A stretch of 64,000 nucleotides of DNA from Corbicula japonica. Taxonomy: Eukaryota; Mollusca; Bivalvia; Venerida; Cyrenidae. Positions 1 through 10,550 of the stretch are shown piece by piece (the first letter of the stretch is position 1; each line of letters starts with the position of its first letter). The stretch spans positions 8,618,938 through 8,682,937 of the forward strand of contig JAZAYU010000008.1 in assembly GCA_038501625.1 (NCBI GenBank), read 5' to 3'. Position numbers and translations under genes: made by a program. The notes beneath the pieces were generated by a model, which worked only from the letters and a program-made list of their open reading frames with translations, was not told where the DNA came from and made no database searches.

Positions 1-120
1 GCCGTGCAGTCTCCATCTTCACGATAATAGTCAGATTTTTCTTGCGATCTCATGGCGTTCTGGAAAATTAAACAACGCCGTGGCAACGCAGTGGAAACGC
101 GCTGTAAAGTGACAGGGCCT
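1..120 (+). mobile_element. Right end of a PIF/Harbinger-type element
   Basis: These 120 bases match 10428-10547, the right end of the complete element described at 9012, with only a few differences. The copy ends in the same GTGACAGGGCCT and is followed by TAA, a TWA-type target site expected for PIF/Harbinger elements. The rest of this copy lies left of the window. Confidence 0.85.
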
Positions 121-123
121 TAA

Positions 124-1700
124 GAGAGAACTTCTTGCACAAAGCTCCGATATCTCTCAAACGTGGTGGATTTTTGGTCAGGGACCAGTCACATTCGTGC
201 ACCAAATTTCAGAGTCAAAGCTGGCGGGGGCCATATGAGCCTCAAAGTCCATACTCATGTTTCAAGCGAAATAACAAAAAATTCACATAAATTTAGACGG
301 TAATGATAAACGTTTTGCTCAAAGCTCGAATATCTTTCAAACTTGGAGGATTTTTGGTCAGGAACCAGTCGAATTCGTGCAACACATTTCAGGTGTTGAA
401 GTTCATATACACGCTTAATACGCTATAAGCGAAATAACCCAATAAAATGCACACATATTTGTACAGTAGGTAAAGAAGAACTTTTTTGCTCAAAGCTCTC
501 ACTAATGCAACAAGCACTCGTCGAAGATGTCCGGAACCATGTGAGCCCCAACGTCCATATACAATAATGAGTGAAATAACTTGAACATGCACTTATATAC
601 AGAAGGAAAGCTCAAAGCTTCGAGAATTTATGGCCAGGCACGAGTCAAATTCGTAAACCCAATTTCAGATGTCAAAGTTGTTGGAAACCATGTGAGCCCC
701 GACGTCATAAACACGCTGAACAAGCAATAAGCAAAATAACCTGAAAATGCACATATATATTGTAGGTAAGGGAGAACTTTTTGCTGAAAGCTCAGATATC
801 TCTCAAATTCGTGCACCAAATTTCAGGCGTCACAGCTGTCGGGAACCATATGCCCAAACGTCCATATACACGCTTAACACGTTATATAAGCGGAATAACA
901 TGAAAAATGCACATATATAATGTAGGTAGGGATTTATTGTCATAGACATGTAACTTTTGTGTACCGAATTTCAGGCCTCATTGCTGCCGGGAACCATGTG
1001 AGCCACAACGTCCGTATACAAGCTTAACACGCCATTTGCGAAATAACCTGAAAATGCACTTACTTACAGTATGTACGGGAGGACCTTTTCTTAAAGCTCC
1101 GATAACTCTCAAACTTGGAGGACTTATGGTGATAGACCAGTGAAATTCGTGCACTAAATTACAGGCGTCAAAGCTGTCGGGAGCCATGTGAGCCCCAATG
1201 TCCATATACACGCTTTACACGCTATAAGCGAAATAACCTGAAATTGCGCATATATACAGAAGGTAAGGTAGAAATGTTTGCTCAAGCCCCGATATCCCTC
1301 AGACTTTCAGGACTAATGGTCAGGGACCAATTATTCGTGCTCCATATGTCCTGCGTCAAAGCTGTCCGGAACAACGCCGAAATCAAGGTCAGAAAAACAC
1401 GCTTTAAGCGAAAAATTTAAACGTTTAAGACTTTTTTAAGTCTAGACATAGCCTTCGTAGTAAATTTGTTTGCTCAATTTTCCCATATCTATCAAACTTG
1501 CAGGGTTTGTGGGAAGTGACCACTCAATCTCATGTCCGGAGTTTCGGCCCTCGTAGTAAACTTTTTGCTCAATGCCCCGATATATCTCAAACTTGCAGGG
1601 TTTGTGCCAAACAACCATTCAAGGTCATACACGGAGTTTCCGCGAGTTTCAGAACGGTGTGGAACGCAAGAAGCTCCAGGTCGGTCCAAACGATACATAG
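124..1700. repeat. Degenerate tandem array, unit roughly 150-185 bp
   Basis: The phrase 'TTTTGCTCAAAGCTCCGATA' followed by 'TCTCAAACTTGGAGGA' recurs, with drift, near 130, 312, 486, 610, 780, 1088, 1275, 1468 and 1565. Between copies come 'GTGCACCAAATTTCAGGCGT', 'AACGTCCATATACACGCTTA' and 'GCGAAATAACCTGAAAATGC'. Later units are shortened, and an isolated relative of the first phrase sits near 1955. Short open frames here are by-products of the repeat. No coding gene is seen. Confidence 0.75.
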
Positions 1701-1751
1701 TAGAAAAGCTGTACCGAAATAGCATCCAAAGTACAGTCAATTATTCAGTTC

Positions 1752-1933
1752 CGGCATTCAATCAGTTCCGGCACATTTGAGTTATAAATCGAAAATGTGG
1801 TAAGAAATCATTGTGTTCTTGCAGCATTTCTCTCATTTAGAATGATGTTGCTAGAACACTCATTGATTTCTTGACCAATTTTCGGTTTTTAATTCAAGAT
1901 TATGAACATGTTCCGGAACTGATTGAATGCCGA
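1752..1933. repeat. Fold-back hairpin element
   Basis: The left arm begins GGCATTCAATCAGTTCCGG and the right arm ends in CCGGAACTGATTGAATGCC, its reverse complement. The arms continue as an imperfect palindrome to a centre near 1840. No coding potential. Probably a MITE-like element that inserted into or beside the tandem array. Confidence 0.7.
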
Positions 1934-2463
1934 ATCTGATTAATTGTTTGTGCACGTTTTGTTCGATGCTCCGATATCTACCAAACTTAGAGGTTTCGTC
2001 ACAAATGACTACTAGAGCTCATTATCGGAGTTTCCGGCCTCAGCAATGTCTGGAACCCAAGAAGCCACTGGTCGTTCGAAAAGTTACAAATACGTATTAG
2101 AGACGTCTGATGATGCTCGAATTTCCTACCACGACCGAAGCACCGAGTCACGACCAAAGCACCCATCGGATGGGTGACCGACTCGAGCATATGTGGGTTC
2201 GAGCCATTCCAATAAAATGGAACTTCGGACGGCTTGTTTTCAATGGGCCTACAGGGCAGAAAAAAAAAACATCGGAAATGATTGGGCATGTGCATTTTAG
2301 GAGTTATGGTGAGACAGAATGCAATGCAATGTATTAACCAATAACTGTAATGAACACTGTACAATGATTTAAATGCCTATATAATACGGTGCACATGTTT
2401 GGAATGAATTAAGCAGATAATAGTGATAATTTAATTTCTTAAAATTCTTTTGTATTGATAACA
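1934..2463. other. Intergenic, no gene recognised
   Basis: Contains one stray relative of the upstream tandem unit (near 1950-1995), then ordinary AT-rich sequence. Open frames on both strands at 1999-2364 overlap each other and resemble no family I know. Confidence 0.5.
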
Positions 2464-2465
2464 TA

Positions 2466-3483
2466 CGAGGGTTGTCCCAATAAATCGTAGACTATTTAAA
2501 TAAAAAGAAAACTACTAAACATATCTTTAAGCAAATTTCACAGTTAGTTAAGACATCATTTGGTAACACGTATGCTGAATTTTAAAGAAAAATCTTCAAA
2601 AAATAAAGAAATTACATACAATTTATTAAACTGTGATAACGATCGGCGGCGCGCGTCAAAAAGCGCCACGATTTGGAATTTAATAATTTACTTAAAACAA
2701 TTAAAACATTACACAGTGCCATTTTAGCCGCAAATTGTTAATGTTGCCATAACTGGTGGTCATTCTGAAATCGATCAGCAACGTTTTAAAAAGTTGTAGT
2801 AATTTGTATAAGAGTAGTGTTTGTTTCATGCTAATAGGTAAACATTAACTTCTTATGAAAATCGCGACGTTTGAAGAAGCTGCGGCGCACATTTCAATCA
2901 TCCAATATTGTGATAACTGCGGATTGACGCCATAAGATACCCTGAAGAACTAAAAACAAATTAGAAGCATCCTCATATCTAGTGCGTTGGTATACAAGAG
3001 TGACACAGAAAGTTTTCGCATGGTGAAACGGAAATAATACTCAGAATCAGTCACCCCTTTACTCGCCAGACCTCGCTCTGCCAGACGTTGTGTACTTTCG
3101 GGCTCATAGGTCACAAATTTGAGATCTGCGACGGGATCAGAAAGCTTTGCCTTTATCAAAAATCTTCTAACAGAGTTTTAAATTAATTTATTTAATAGCC
3201 GGGTGGACAAATATCGTGAGGGTATCGAACATGCTGAAGAAAACTTCAGGAAGGAGTAACGGTATGCTGTGTGAGCATTGTAATGACGTTGCGACGTGCG
3301 CCGCTGGTCGATGGGTCGCCTTGTTAAAATGTTTGCAGTTTCTCTATGATCATCTATTTTTCTTTTATATTTCGTCTACAAATAACCCAGTGATGTCTTA
3401 ACTAACTGTGAAATTTGTATAAACATGTGTTTAGTAGTTTTCTTTTTATTCAAGTAGTCTACAATTTATTGGGACAACCCTCG
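2466..3483 (+). mobile_element. Mariner/Tc1-like transposon, degenerate
   Basis: Terminal inverted repeats about 92 bp long start CGAGGGTTGTCCCAATAAAT on the left and end as the near-exact reverse complement on the right. The element is flanked by TA on both sides (2464-2465 and 3484-3485), the target duplication of the Tc1/mariner superfamily. Inside, the plus strand has broken reading frames with short stretches that resemble mariner transposase (for example SARRCV-like and FNSRVDKYREGIEHAE-like pieces), interrupted by several stops. At about 1.0 kb it is shorter than an intact mariner, and it is not functional. Confidence 0.85.
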
Positions 3484-3779
3484 TATGTATTAGTTATATA
3501 AAGCACTGCTTAAGAACTCTTTAAAACAATAAACAAGGATTTCCGAATATTTTCCGCACAAAACCAGCGCATTTCTTTAAAACGTACAAAACGTCATGTG
3601 CATGACCGTTGTTTGAGTTTTATACACTCCTTGTTAGTTTACATCTATAAATATAGTTCCTAGGTAATGTCCTTACATACTCGATAAACCAATATTCAGG
3701 ATTTTTCAATGATTATTAAATTTAAAAATATTTCAATTCCTACATTAACGACAAATAATTTATCCAAAACACGATGTTG
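3484..3779. other. Intergenic, nothing recognised
   Basis: AT-rich spacer between the mariner-like element and a Helentron-like fragment. No splice-flanked frame or structured repeat stands out. Confidence 0.5.
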
Positions 3780-4196
3780 TTGAAGATTAAAATTTTAACG
3801 GACTACTTTGGGTCAACGTCACATTTGATGGAGTTACTTGCGTTTTGACACGAAAACTTAAAGTTGGCTATAACTTTGCAATTTCTTAATATTTCTCCAT
3901 CATAATTTCAAATTATATAGCTTATGACAAAGCACTCATAATGATGCCAATTGCTTAAGGTCAAGGTCACATTTGATAGAGTTATATCCCTTTTTATACT
4001 TGGATTTTAGCACGAAAACTAAACGTTGGCCTTCACGTTGCCATTTTCATTATTACTCAATCAAACTTTCAAATTATATTGCTCATGACAACATGCTCGT
4101 GATGATTCCATACTCTTTAGGACACGATGGAGTTGTGCCCCTTTTTATACGTGCTTTTAATTCCGACATTATGCCAGAACACTAAACACTCATCTA
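3780..4196 (+). repeat. Fragment of a Helentron-like tandem-repeat element
   Basis: Two to three degenerate units share phrases with the element at 40602: 'GGTCAAGGTCACATTTGAT', 'TCATGACAACATGCTCGTGA' and 'GCCCCTTTTTATAC'. The right edge reads GAACACTAAACACTCATCTAG followed by TT, a decayed form of the 3' hairpin and CTTG/CTAG-TT terminus seen in the other copies. The 5' hairpin is missing, so this is a truncated copy. Confidence 0.65.
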
Positions 4197-5390
4197 GTTA
4201 AGTGAACATTACATTTCAATGCAAAAATCAGTGAAGAATGTAGTGATTCGTTCAGTGGTCACCACAACTTTATGTCTCTTTTGATGTCCCAGATAATTTT
4301 TATCATTGTATCTCAATATGTGTTCCCACTGGCGCTTGACCAGCCGCCCCACCCCCTGCCAACCCTTACTAATACGACCTTTTTTTGTAAAAATGCTGTC
4401 AAGTCACTAATATTATTCCATTCTATTAAAATATGCGAAAATACACCGTCAAAATCGTATTCTAAAATTTTTTATATATCTAAGTATATAATTGAATAAT
4501 GGTCAGGAACAACGGCTCCAGATCCTAGGCCCGTTCGAGAGGCTGTTTCTCCTACAATACTGTGGGTTCCAGCCTGACAGCTGTTTGGTTCAACGCAAGA
4601 GGGTATGATCTAACAGTAAATGTCAAAAACTCTCACCAAAAGCTCGAAATACGAGTAATATTCAACAAAAAACGGCCTCCGAAATGCAGGTTATTTTTTC
4701 ATAGATTCTTCACCACCGTGCGACTTCCGGAAATCCCAGACGCTTTTGTTCGGAGCGTTCTGATTGGTCGAACAATTTGTGTGCAAAGTATGTCCCGGAC
4801 TACGTCAATAGCCTATAGAAATAAACTTTGAATTAATTAAAAGAAACAATATTTTTTGAAAAGTAATATACCATGTGTGCATATCAGAAATGGCCGTATT
4901 TAGAAGACACAGCCTCGTGTCCTGAACAGTCAAATAACAGAAAGGTAAAGATGGTACGCGTGATAATTTTTTAAAAAGGACATAATCAATGAAAATGAGA
5001 ACACGAGGGTTCTCCTCATGGAACCATCTCATTTTGCCACTGGTAATTTAAACAAGGTTCTCGAGAGCACCAACTTCACATTTGTCGCCATTTTTTATCT
5101 TATAAACAAACACGAACACGTTGTGAAATAACCTACCCATCAACTCGACAAGGTTGCATAAAAAGTTCACAATACAAGTTAATTATCAATATTTCGATAG
5201 CTTAGCAGAAATAAAAGAAACTGTTGTAATAGCTTCTACATTGATTTTTTTCAAGCGTGATTCAGAAACCATCTTGAACTCCTATGCCTCTGTCACCATA
5301 TGCAAACAATAGGTAAGCAAATCGATCAACTTATAAAAAATTAAAATGACGTGTTAAAGAAGCTTAAATCAAATAATTTTCAGGTGTTCT
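4197..5390. other. Intergenic, no gene recognised
   Basis: AT-rich sequence with several short open frames (4272-4499, 4562-4831, and 4805-5032 on minus). None has a recognisable domain, codon pattern or splice context. Confidence 0.5.
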
Positions 5391-5394
5391 GTTT

Positions 5395-6010
5395 GTCTAC
5401 CTATGATTTCTCTACGCTATATACTTCTCTCCCTCATAATTTAATAAAAGACAAGCTAACCAGTCTTTGAAAAAAAAGCGTTTGCTAGAGAAAACAAAAC
5501 CTTTATCGCTTGTAATGAACATATGGCATTTTTTACAGATGGTTCTTATGATAATTATACTTTATGGACCTGTCAAGACCTTATCGAGGCGCTCACATTT
5601 TATTGGATAATATTTATGTGAGATTTGGTACCTCTATTTATAAACAAGTAATAGGCATTCCAGTGGGTACTAATTGCGCACCCCTTGTTGCTGATCTGTT
5701 TCTATACTGTTATGAAAGAGATTTTATGTTATATCTTTCTACCGAATATCAAGATAACATTATTACAGCCTTTTACAACACATCGTGGCACCTAGGTGAT
5801 TTGTTGAATATAGATAATAACCATTTTCCATCTCTGGTTAATAAAATTTACCCTCATGAACTACAACTTAATAAGCAAACACTTCGGATAAGCAAGCAAA
5901 CTTTCTTCATCTTAATCTTTCTACTGAAAATGGAGTCGTGACTACTAAAATATATGATAAAAGAGACGATTTTAATTATATTTGTACCTTCTCCAATGTT
6001 GTGTCTTAGG
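5395..6010 (+). pseudogene. Penelope-like reverse transcriptase relic
   Basis: Frames on the plus strand spell typical reverse transcriptase blocks of the Penelope-like type: a YDFSTLYTSLPHNLI-like block near 5402-5448, then LDNIYVRFG, QVIGIPVGTNCAPLVADLFL and CYERDFM at 5600-5730. The following block, where family members have a Y-I-D-D active site, reads W-H-L-G-D, so the catalytic Asp pair is damaged. A KIYDKRDDFNY block continues in another frame near 5947. Several stops and frame changes are present. No intact endonuclease part is seen. Non-functional. Confidence 0.85.
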
Positions 6011-6216
6011 AATGAATAGGTCTGAAAGTTGTTAATACCACTATTAAGATACCTTTTAATAGTATAGTTCGATTTTGACCCGTGAGCTGTGACCTTTCGG
6101 ACAAGTCCACTGTTATTATACTAAATAGGTGAAGTGCGTCATTTTACAGAGTTACCGTTAAATTACTTTACTTACATGACATTAAAACGTGTTCAAAGCA
6201 GCAGATACTTAGTCAC

Positions 6217-6280
6217 GACGCAATAGCTCAGTGGATAAGATCTCGGACTATGATGCAAAACATTGCATGTTCGAATCCAA
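6217..6280 (+). repeat. tRNA-like sequence (SINE head or tRNA relic)
   Basis: TAGCTCAGTGGATAAGA fits a pol III A box and TGTTCGAATCC fits a B box, about 30 bases apart. The anticodon stem does not pair convincingly, so this looks like a tRNA-derived SINE or tRNA pseudogene rather than a working tRNA. Confidence 0.45.
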
Positions 6281-6742
6281 TAAAAATAACTTTTTATTTT
6301 TGTCTCATTTCTTTTTTAATAATTTTAATTTAGTTCATATGATATTATTTTGAATAGTATTGAGCTGTTTTATCTTTATATTTTGCAACCCACGTTCAAT
6401 TTTGTTCATGTTCATTCCATTTTTAACAATAAATTTTTGTTGAGCAGCTTGCCCTGACCCCATACGCATCCGTAACAAAGGAGCGTTGACAATTGTGAAT
6501 CCTGGCGTTCTGTAAACACTTGTTGTTACATTCTTTTTCTTTAATAATTTACATAATTCAAAACCACTTTATACAATGTTTTGCATCCCCCAATTATGTG
6601 TTTTGAGTAAGCACCAATCGCGACATTTTATCAACTCGCTTGATGAAAGCTTACTCGAAATTTGTACGGTTTAATGTCATTTTTGACGGTGTCAATATGA
6701 ATTTATTGAATAAAAAGACATTACAAACAGAAAAGAATGAAA

Positions 6743-6822
6743 TTTCCTCATGGGATTCGAACACACAACCCATATGTCATATTACAAGAAATCAGAAGCG
6801 TTACTGCCACGACCATGAAACC
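6743..6822 (-). repeat. Second tRNA-like sequence, opposite strand
   Basis: On the minus strand GTGTTCGAATCCC matches a B box and ATGGTCGTGGCAGTAACGC weakly resembles an A box. The arms do not form a clean cloverleaf. Probably a SINE-derived or decayed tRNA-like sequence. Confidence 0.35.
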
Positions 6823-7054
6823 TTTTGTTATAGAGCAGTACAATTTCAACATTATGAGCTATGATGGGAATACCTAACATCCCTATTTTGCGGAATATTC
6901 CAAAAATCTATAAATACAAAAGTACATTCACGGCTCAATGCGTAAAATCGGACTATAGTGTTGTAATAATTGATATATTTGTCAATGCTGTTGACCCTCA
7001 TAGGCTGTTAAGCCTAACGGAAATAAAATTATCTGTCTGTCTAGGTACATCATA

Positions 7055-7250
7055 AGAGTGCTGTGTGAAAAATATCATGTCGGTATATATCATGCCCTTT
7101 AATTAATGGAGCACTGTGTGAAAAAAACTCATGTCGGTATATATCAGACCCTATAATTTATAGAGCGCTGTGTGAATAATATCATGTATCATGCCCTGTA
7201 ATTTATTGAGCGCTGTGCGAAAATATCATGTCGATATATATCATGCCTTA
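7055..7250. repeat. Short tandem repeat, about four units of 45-55 bp
   Basis: Each unit has GAGCGCTGTGTGAAAAATAT followed by CATGTCGGTATATATCATGC and CCTNTAATTTAT. Units start near 7055, 7108, 7163 and 7208, and the third has lost part of the middle. The 340 bases to the next gene hold nothing else recognisable. Confidence 0.75.
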
Positions 7251-7591
7251 TGAAAACAAAAAAGGCCAAGTCAACTTTTTTAACTTTTATTTTGATCTTT
7301 GAGGCATTTACTCCTATTTCATTCTTGATGTTGTTTTTTTTTAATTGATAATCAATAGTCAAAAAGAAAGTATTAAATGCATTACTATTGCAAATAAACT
7401 TTCTTCAATCTCTCATTATAATACATTTTATAAATGAAACAGTGTAAGCCGCTGAGAATATTTTAACGCTTGTGAGCAAACTGTTGTTTTGGGGATAGTA
7501 GAAAAAAATAGATTTTTTCCACAACATTAATTAAAGTCTTTGTTTGTCACCGTGAGAAATTGAAACTTCCAATAAGCCGTAATTCTTCCTT

Positions 7592-8212
7592 TCAGTTTTC
7601 ACATACACAGCCAATAGATATACTGACCTCCAATAACTTCCAGTCTAATCTTAAACTGAGAGGTAATGCGAGGTCTTCGCTATCTGCTGGGTTTCGGACC
7701 GTTAAAACCCTAACCGGATATAATTGTGGTTTACAGCTAAAGTGTCCATTCCAGCAATCCCCTGACTCGCAAATCACCTCTTTCACAAATCTTGGAAAGT
7801 GCATAGCGCCGAGGTCTGTCCAATCCGTTCTAGAAGTACATAACCATTTCATACGTTTTCTCGTAGATCTTTGTTGTAATGTAATATTGTGCGTTTCTAA
7901 TTTTGTAAGCGCATTGTAATCATTTCGACTTCGCTTTTCTACTCGAACCACATTGCCTGCAAAAGGTTGTTTTATTTCTAATTTATTGATTGCTGTGTTT
8001 GAAATATCGAAGTTTTTATTAATTTTTTGGAACACCTTTGAAAGAGCGATTTGGTGTTCATTTACAATTCTTGACGAAGAAGTAGGGTTACTGGTTTCGC
8101 TATTCTGGGAAGTTTCGTGTGTTGCTTCCCCTTTTGCATTTTGGTCATCATAGTCGGTGACTGATTGTTGTGTCAATATCGCAAAGGTTAACACAAGGAC
8201 TGCTTTGGACAC
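7592..8212 (-). CDS. Noggin/Trunk-PTTH-like secreted cystine-knot protein, last exon
   Basis: The 206 residues from the exon start (VSKAVLVLTFAIL) to the stop at 7592 have three parts. First is a hydrophobic stretch suited to a signal peptide. Next is a polar, Ser/Asn-rich propeptide of about 110 residues. Then comes RSTRKR, a furin-type cleavage site, and a domain with DLGAMHFPRFVKE, CESGDCWNGHFSCKP, PVRVL and a final CVC. The DLG..FPR(Y/F)VK block, the six cysteines and the C-x-C end are shared by noggin and the arthropod Trunk/PTTH ligands. By that family, it should be a secreted extracellular ligand or antagonist. A good acceptor (TTTTATTTCAG) precedes the exon at 8213. The frame also stays open to an ATG at 8272, but that stretch looks intronic. 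The upstream start exon was not located. The family call is good; which member it is cannot be decided. Confidence 0.75.
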   Translation of the reverse strand: MSKAVLVLTFAILTQQSVTDYDDQNAKGEATHETSQNSETSNPTSSSRIVNEHQIALSKVFQKINKNFDISNTAINKLEIKQPFAGNVVRVEKRSRNDYNALTKLETHNITLQQRSTRKRMKWLCTSRTDWTDLGAMHFPRFVKEVICESGDCWNGHFSCKPQLYPVRVLTVRNPADSEDLALPLSLRLDWKLLEVSISIGCVCEN

Positions 8213-9008
8213 CTGAAATAAAATATTAAAGCTTTTATAGTGAAAAAATGAAAACAGACAAAATTTCTTCAACGCATTAACTTATTCATAAACAACTCGT
8301 AGAAAAATCGTTTTTGGAAAGTTTGACCCAGACAACTTGATGGTTGGGTTTGAGTGAATTCACCAAGACATCTTGTTTGTTTGTTTCTGTGGAAGAAGTG
8401 TGAATTTGGTGCACCCTAGATCCTTGATTTAACCTCACATGACAAAATGTTTTGACACTAACCGTTTAAGGGTCTCCTCCCTGGGTTCCTATTTCGTTTT
8501 CGCAACTGACTGTGGTGTTTTCTTTATATTGATCATTTTATCAACTCTCGCTTTTTGTCAATTTGAGGAGGCTCTGTTTTCTGAACGTTGCTGTTTTGAT
8601 ATTCAAAAATTACTTCTACAAAGTGCTCCTTATGTGTGTATAACATTTTAAAAGCATAGATGTTGATTCCTAAAATATAAATGAAAATAGAGTAATATGT
8701 TAGATGACAATAATTCAGACTTTAGAGCAGTTAGGTTTTTTTAATAAAATAAAAGTCTGTAATAGATCCAACACAGAGGATAGGATAGTTTGGTTTTATT
8801 ACACCGCGCATCAGCGCAGTGTATGTTGGCAAATGACTGATCAATAGTTTCTGCCTTCGCATATGAGTGGAATAAATCACGTTGTTTTTGCCAATCTATT
8901 TATAGCTTTCTTTACCACTGTCTTTCGAAATCTGCCGGATGCGAGATGTACTGTGCAACTACTAAACCAAACAATTTTTTTTGCTACTTTCTCTGGTATT
9001 TTTACTTG
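8213..9008. other. Upstream of the noggin-like exon; probable intron plus spacer
   Basis: Must contain or lead to the start exon of the minus-strand gene, but no convincing ATG exon with a donor is visible. The open frame at 8439-8651 (plus) has no recognisable features. Confidence 0.4.
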
Positions 9009-9011
9009 TTA

Positions 9012-10547
9012 AACCCCTGTCACACAAGGAGCGCGTTCTCACTGCGTTCAAGAACGCCGAGGTGCGCGCAGTACCATCGCAAGCATCGCCGCAGCAACGC
9101 AGTGGCGTCGCCAGTAAACGCAGTGGGATCGCATAGAACGCCTAGCCACGGCGCTCACTTTGCATGCACAAAACAAACGCCGTCGCTCGGCGTTCTGTTA
9201 AGAGCGCAGTGGGGTCGCCGTATGGTCGCCGTAGCAGCGCAGTAAGGTCTCCTACAACGCCGCAGGAGCTCCGCGGGCGCGCACAGAGGTCGCAGTGCGA
9301 ACGCTGTGGTAATCGGTGGCGCTTGCACGGAGATTGCACGGCGTTATCGAAGATGTCACTGCGTCTTTAGGGCGCTTTATGGCGCGTCTACGGCGCTTAT
9401 ACGGAGTGTTAATTGTTTCACTGCGCTCTTTCAACGACTGTACGGAGCTATCACGGCGATCAATGCGCTCCCAATGCGCTTCTACCGCGTTGTCACAGCG
9501 ATCATTGCGCTCCCAGTGCGCGTCTACTTCGTTGTCACAGCAATCATTGCGCTCTCAATGCGCTTCTAATGCGTTCATTGACGTTTGTATGACAAACACA
9601 AAATTGTATAAATGTACAAGATTGGTAAATAAACATTCATTTCATCACGACTGAAGTACAGCAGCAAGTCGGGCTATTGCTGACCTGCAAATGCATGTCA
9701 ATCAAACATACCAAGATGAAGACGTTTTGCACATGATTGTAATACGACGAGGGAGGAAAGCTCGTGCTTGGCTTCGACCATAGCTGGACGAAGGCAGACG
9801 GTTTCAGCATGGCCACTATCATCTGCTCATGCCTGAGCTGCGATATGAGGACCCTGCTAGTTACTTCAACTATCTACGATTGCCGCCCGCCTTGTTTGAT
9901 GAGCTTCTAGAGAGACTGCGTCCTCGAATCACTCAACAAGACACCCTGTATAGGAAAGCATTCGAACCAGGAATAAAACTAGCTATGACGATACGTCATC
10001 TTGCATCTGGGGACAGATATGCAAGCATGAAATTCGATTTTAGAGTGCCTCACAATACAATGTCATTGTGTGTACGTGAAGTATTCCAGGCTATTATTGA
10101 TGATTACAAAAACGAGTGCAGTCAGTGTCATACCACAGAAGCAGAATGGAGAGCAATTTCAGCTGAATTTGAACGCAGATGGAACGTGCCTCATGCATGC
10201 ACACTTCGTTTTATAGGTAGAACATCGTCAACACGCCGTCAGCGCAGCGTGAGCGCCGTGAAAGCGCAGTGCACGTAGTGGAAGCGCCGTAAGAACTCCC
10301 TGAAATCGCAGTGTACGCAGTGAAGGCGCCGAAAGAGCGCAGGCAATCGCCGACAAGTACTCCGTAGGAACGCGATAGAACGCCATGCATGTAAACTCCG
10401 AAGTAACGCCATGGTCGCAATGACGACGCCGTGCAGTCTCCATCTTCTCGATAAAAGTAAGATTTTTCTTGCGATCTCATGGCGTTCTGGAAAATTAAAC
10501 AACGCCGTGGCAACGCAGTGGAAACGCGCTGTAGTGTGACAGGGCCT
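9012..10547 (+). mobile_element. PIF/Harbinger-type transposon, complete ends, defective
   Basis: The left end reads AACCCCTGTCACAC and the reverse complement of the right end reads AGGCCCTGTCACAC. Both continue into GCGCGTT(C/T)(C/T)CACTGCGTT. The element is flanked by TTA on both sides (9009-9011 and 10548-10550), matching the TWA target preference of PIF/Harbinger. The 600 bases inside each end are GC-rich short repeats of GCGCTC, GCGTTCTA and AACGCAGTG-like words, unlike the AT-rich surroundings, and they create many spurious open frames. The centre holds a truncated transposase. At 1536 bp it is about half the size of an autonomous element, which also needs a Myb-like gene; none is present. 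Confidence 0.9.
9691..10205 (+). pseudogene. Truncated PIF/Harbinger (HARBI1-like) transposase
   Basis: From the ATG at 9691 the frame gives an RRGRKARAWLRP block, then a TAG stop at 9781-9783, then continues in the same frame from Met 9829 with MPELRYEDPASYFNYLRLPP, FDELLERLRPRI, GIKLAMTIRHLASGD and FRVPHNTMSLCVREVF. These are the conserved N-terminal and helix-turn-helix blocks of Harbinger transposases. The frame stops matching after RRWNVPHAC, where relatives begin the catalytic domain with GxxDGKH. The whole DDE domain is therefore absent. One nonsense codon and a missing catalytic half make it inactive as an enzyme. The remaining part could at most bind DNA. Confidence 0.85.
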
Positions 10548-10550
10548 TTA

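Noticed and set aside
6217..6280. Functional tRNA gene
   Set aside because: A and B boxes are present but the anticodon arm does not pair and no intact cloverleaf could be drawn.
7953..8153. Plus-strand open frame opposite the noggin-like exon
   Set aside because: Shadow of the minus-strand coding exon, which has the conserved cysteines and motifs.
9142..9569. Several overlapping Arg/Ala-rich open frames on both strands
   Set aside because: They come from GC-rich subterminal repeats of the Harbinger element, open in many frames at once.
10211..10513. Three overlapping minus-strand frames
   Set aside because: Same cause: repeats near the right end of the Harbinger element.
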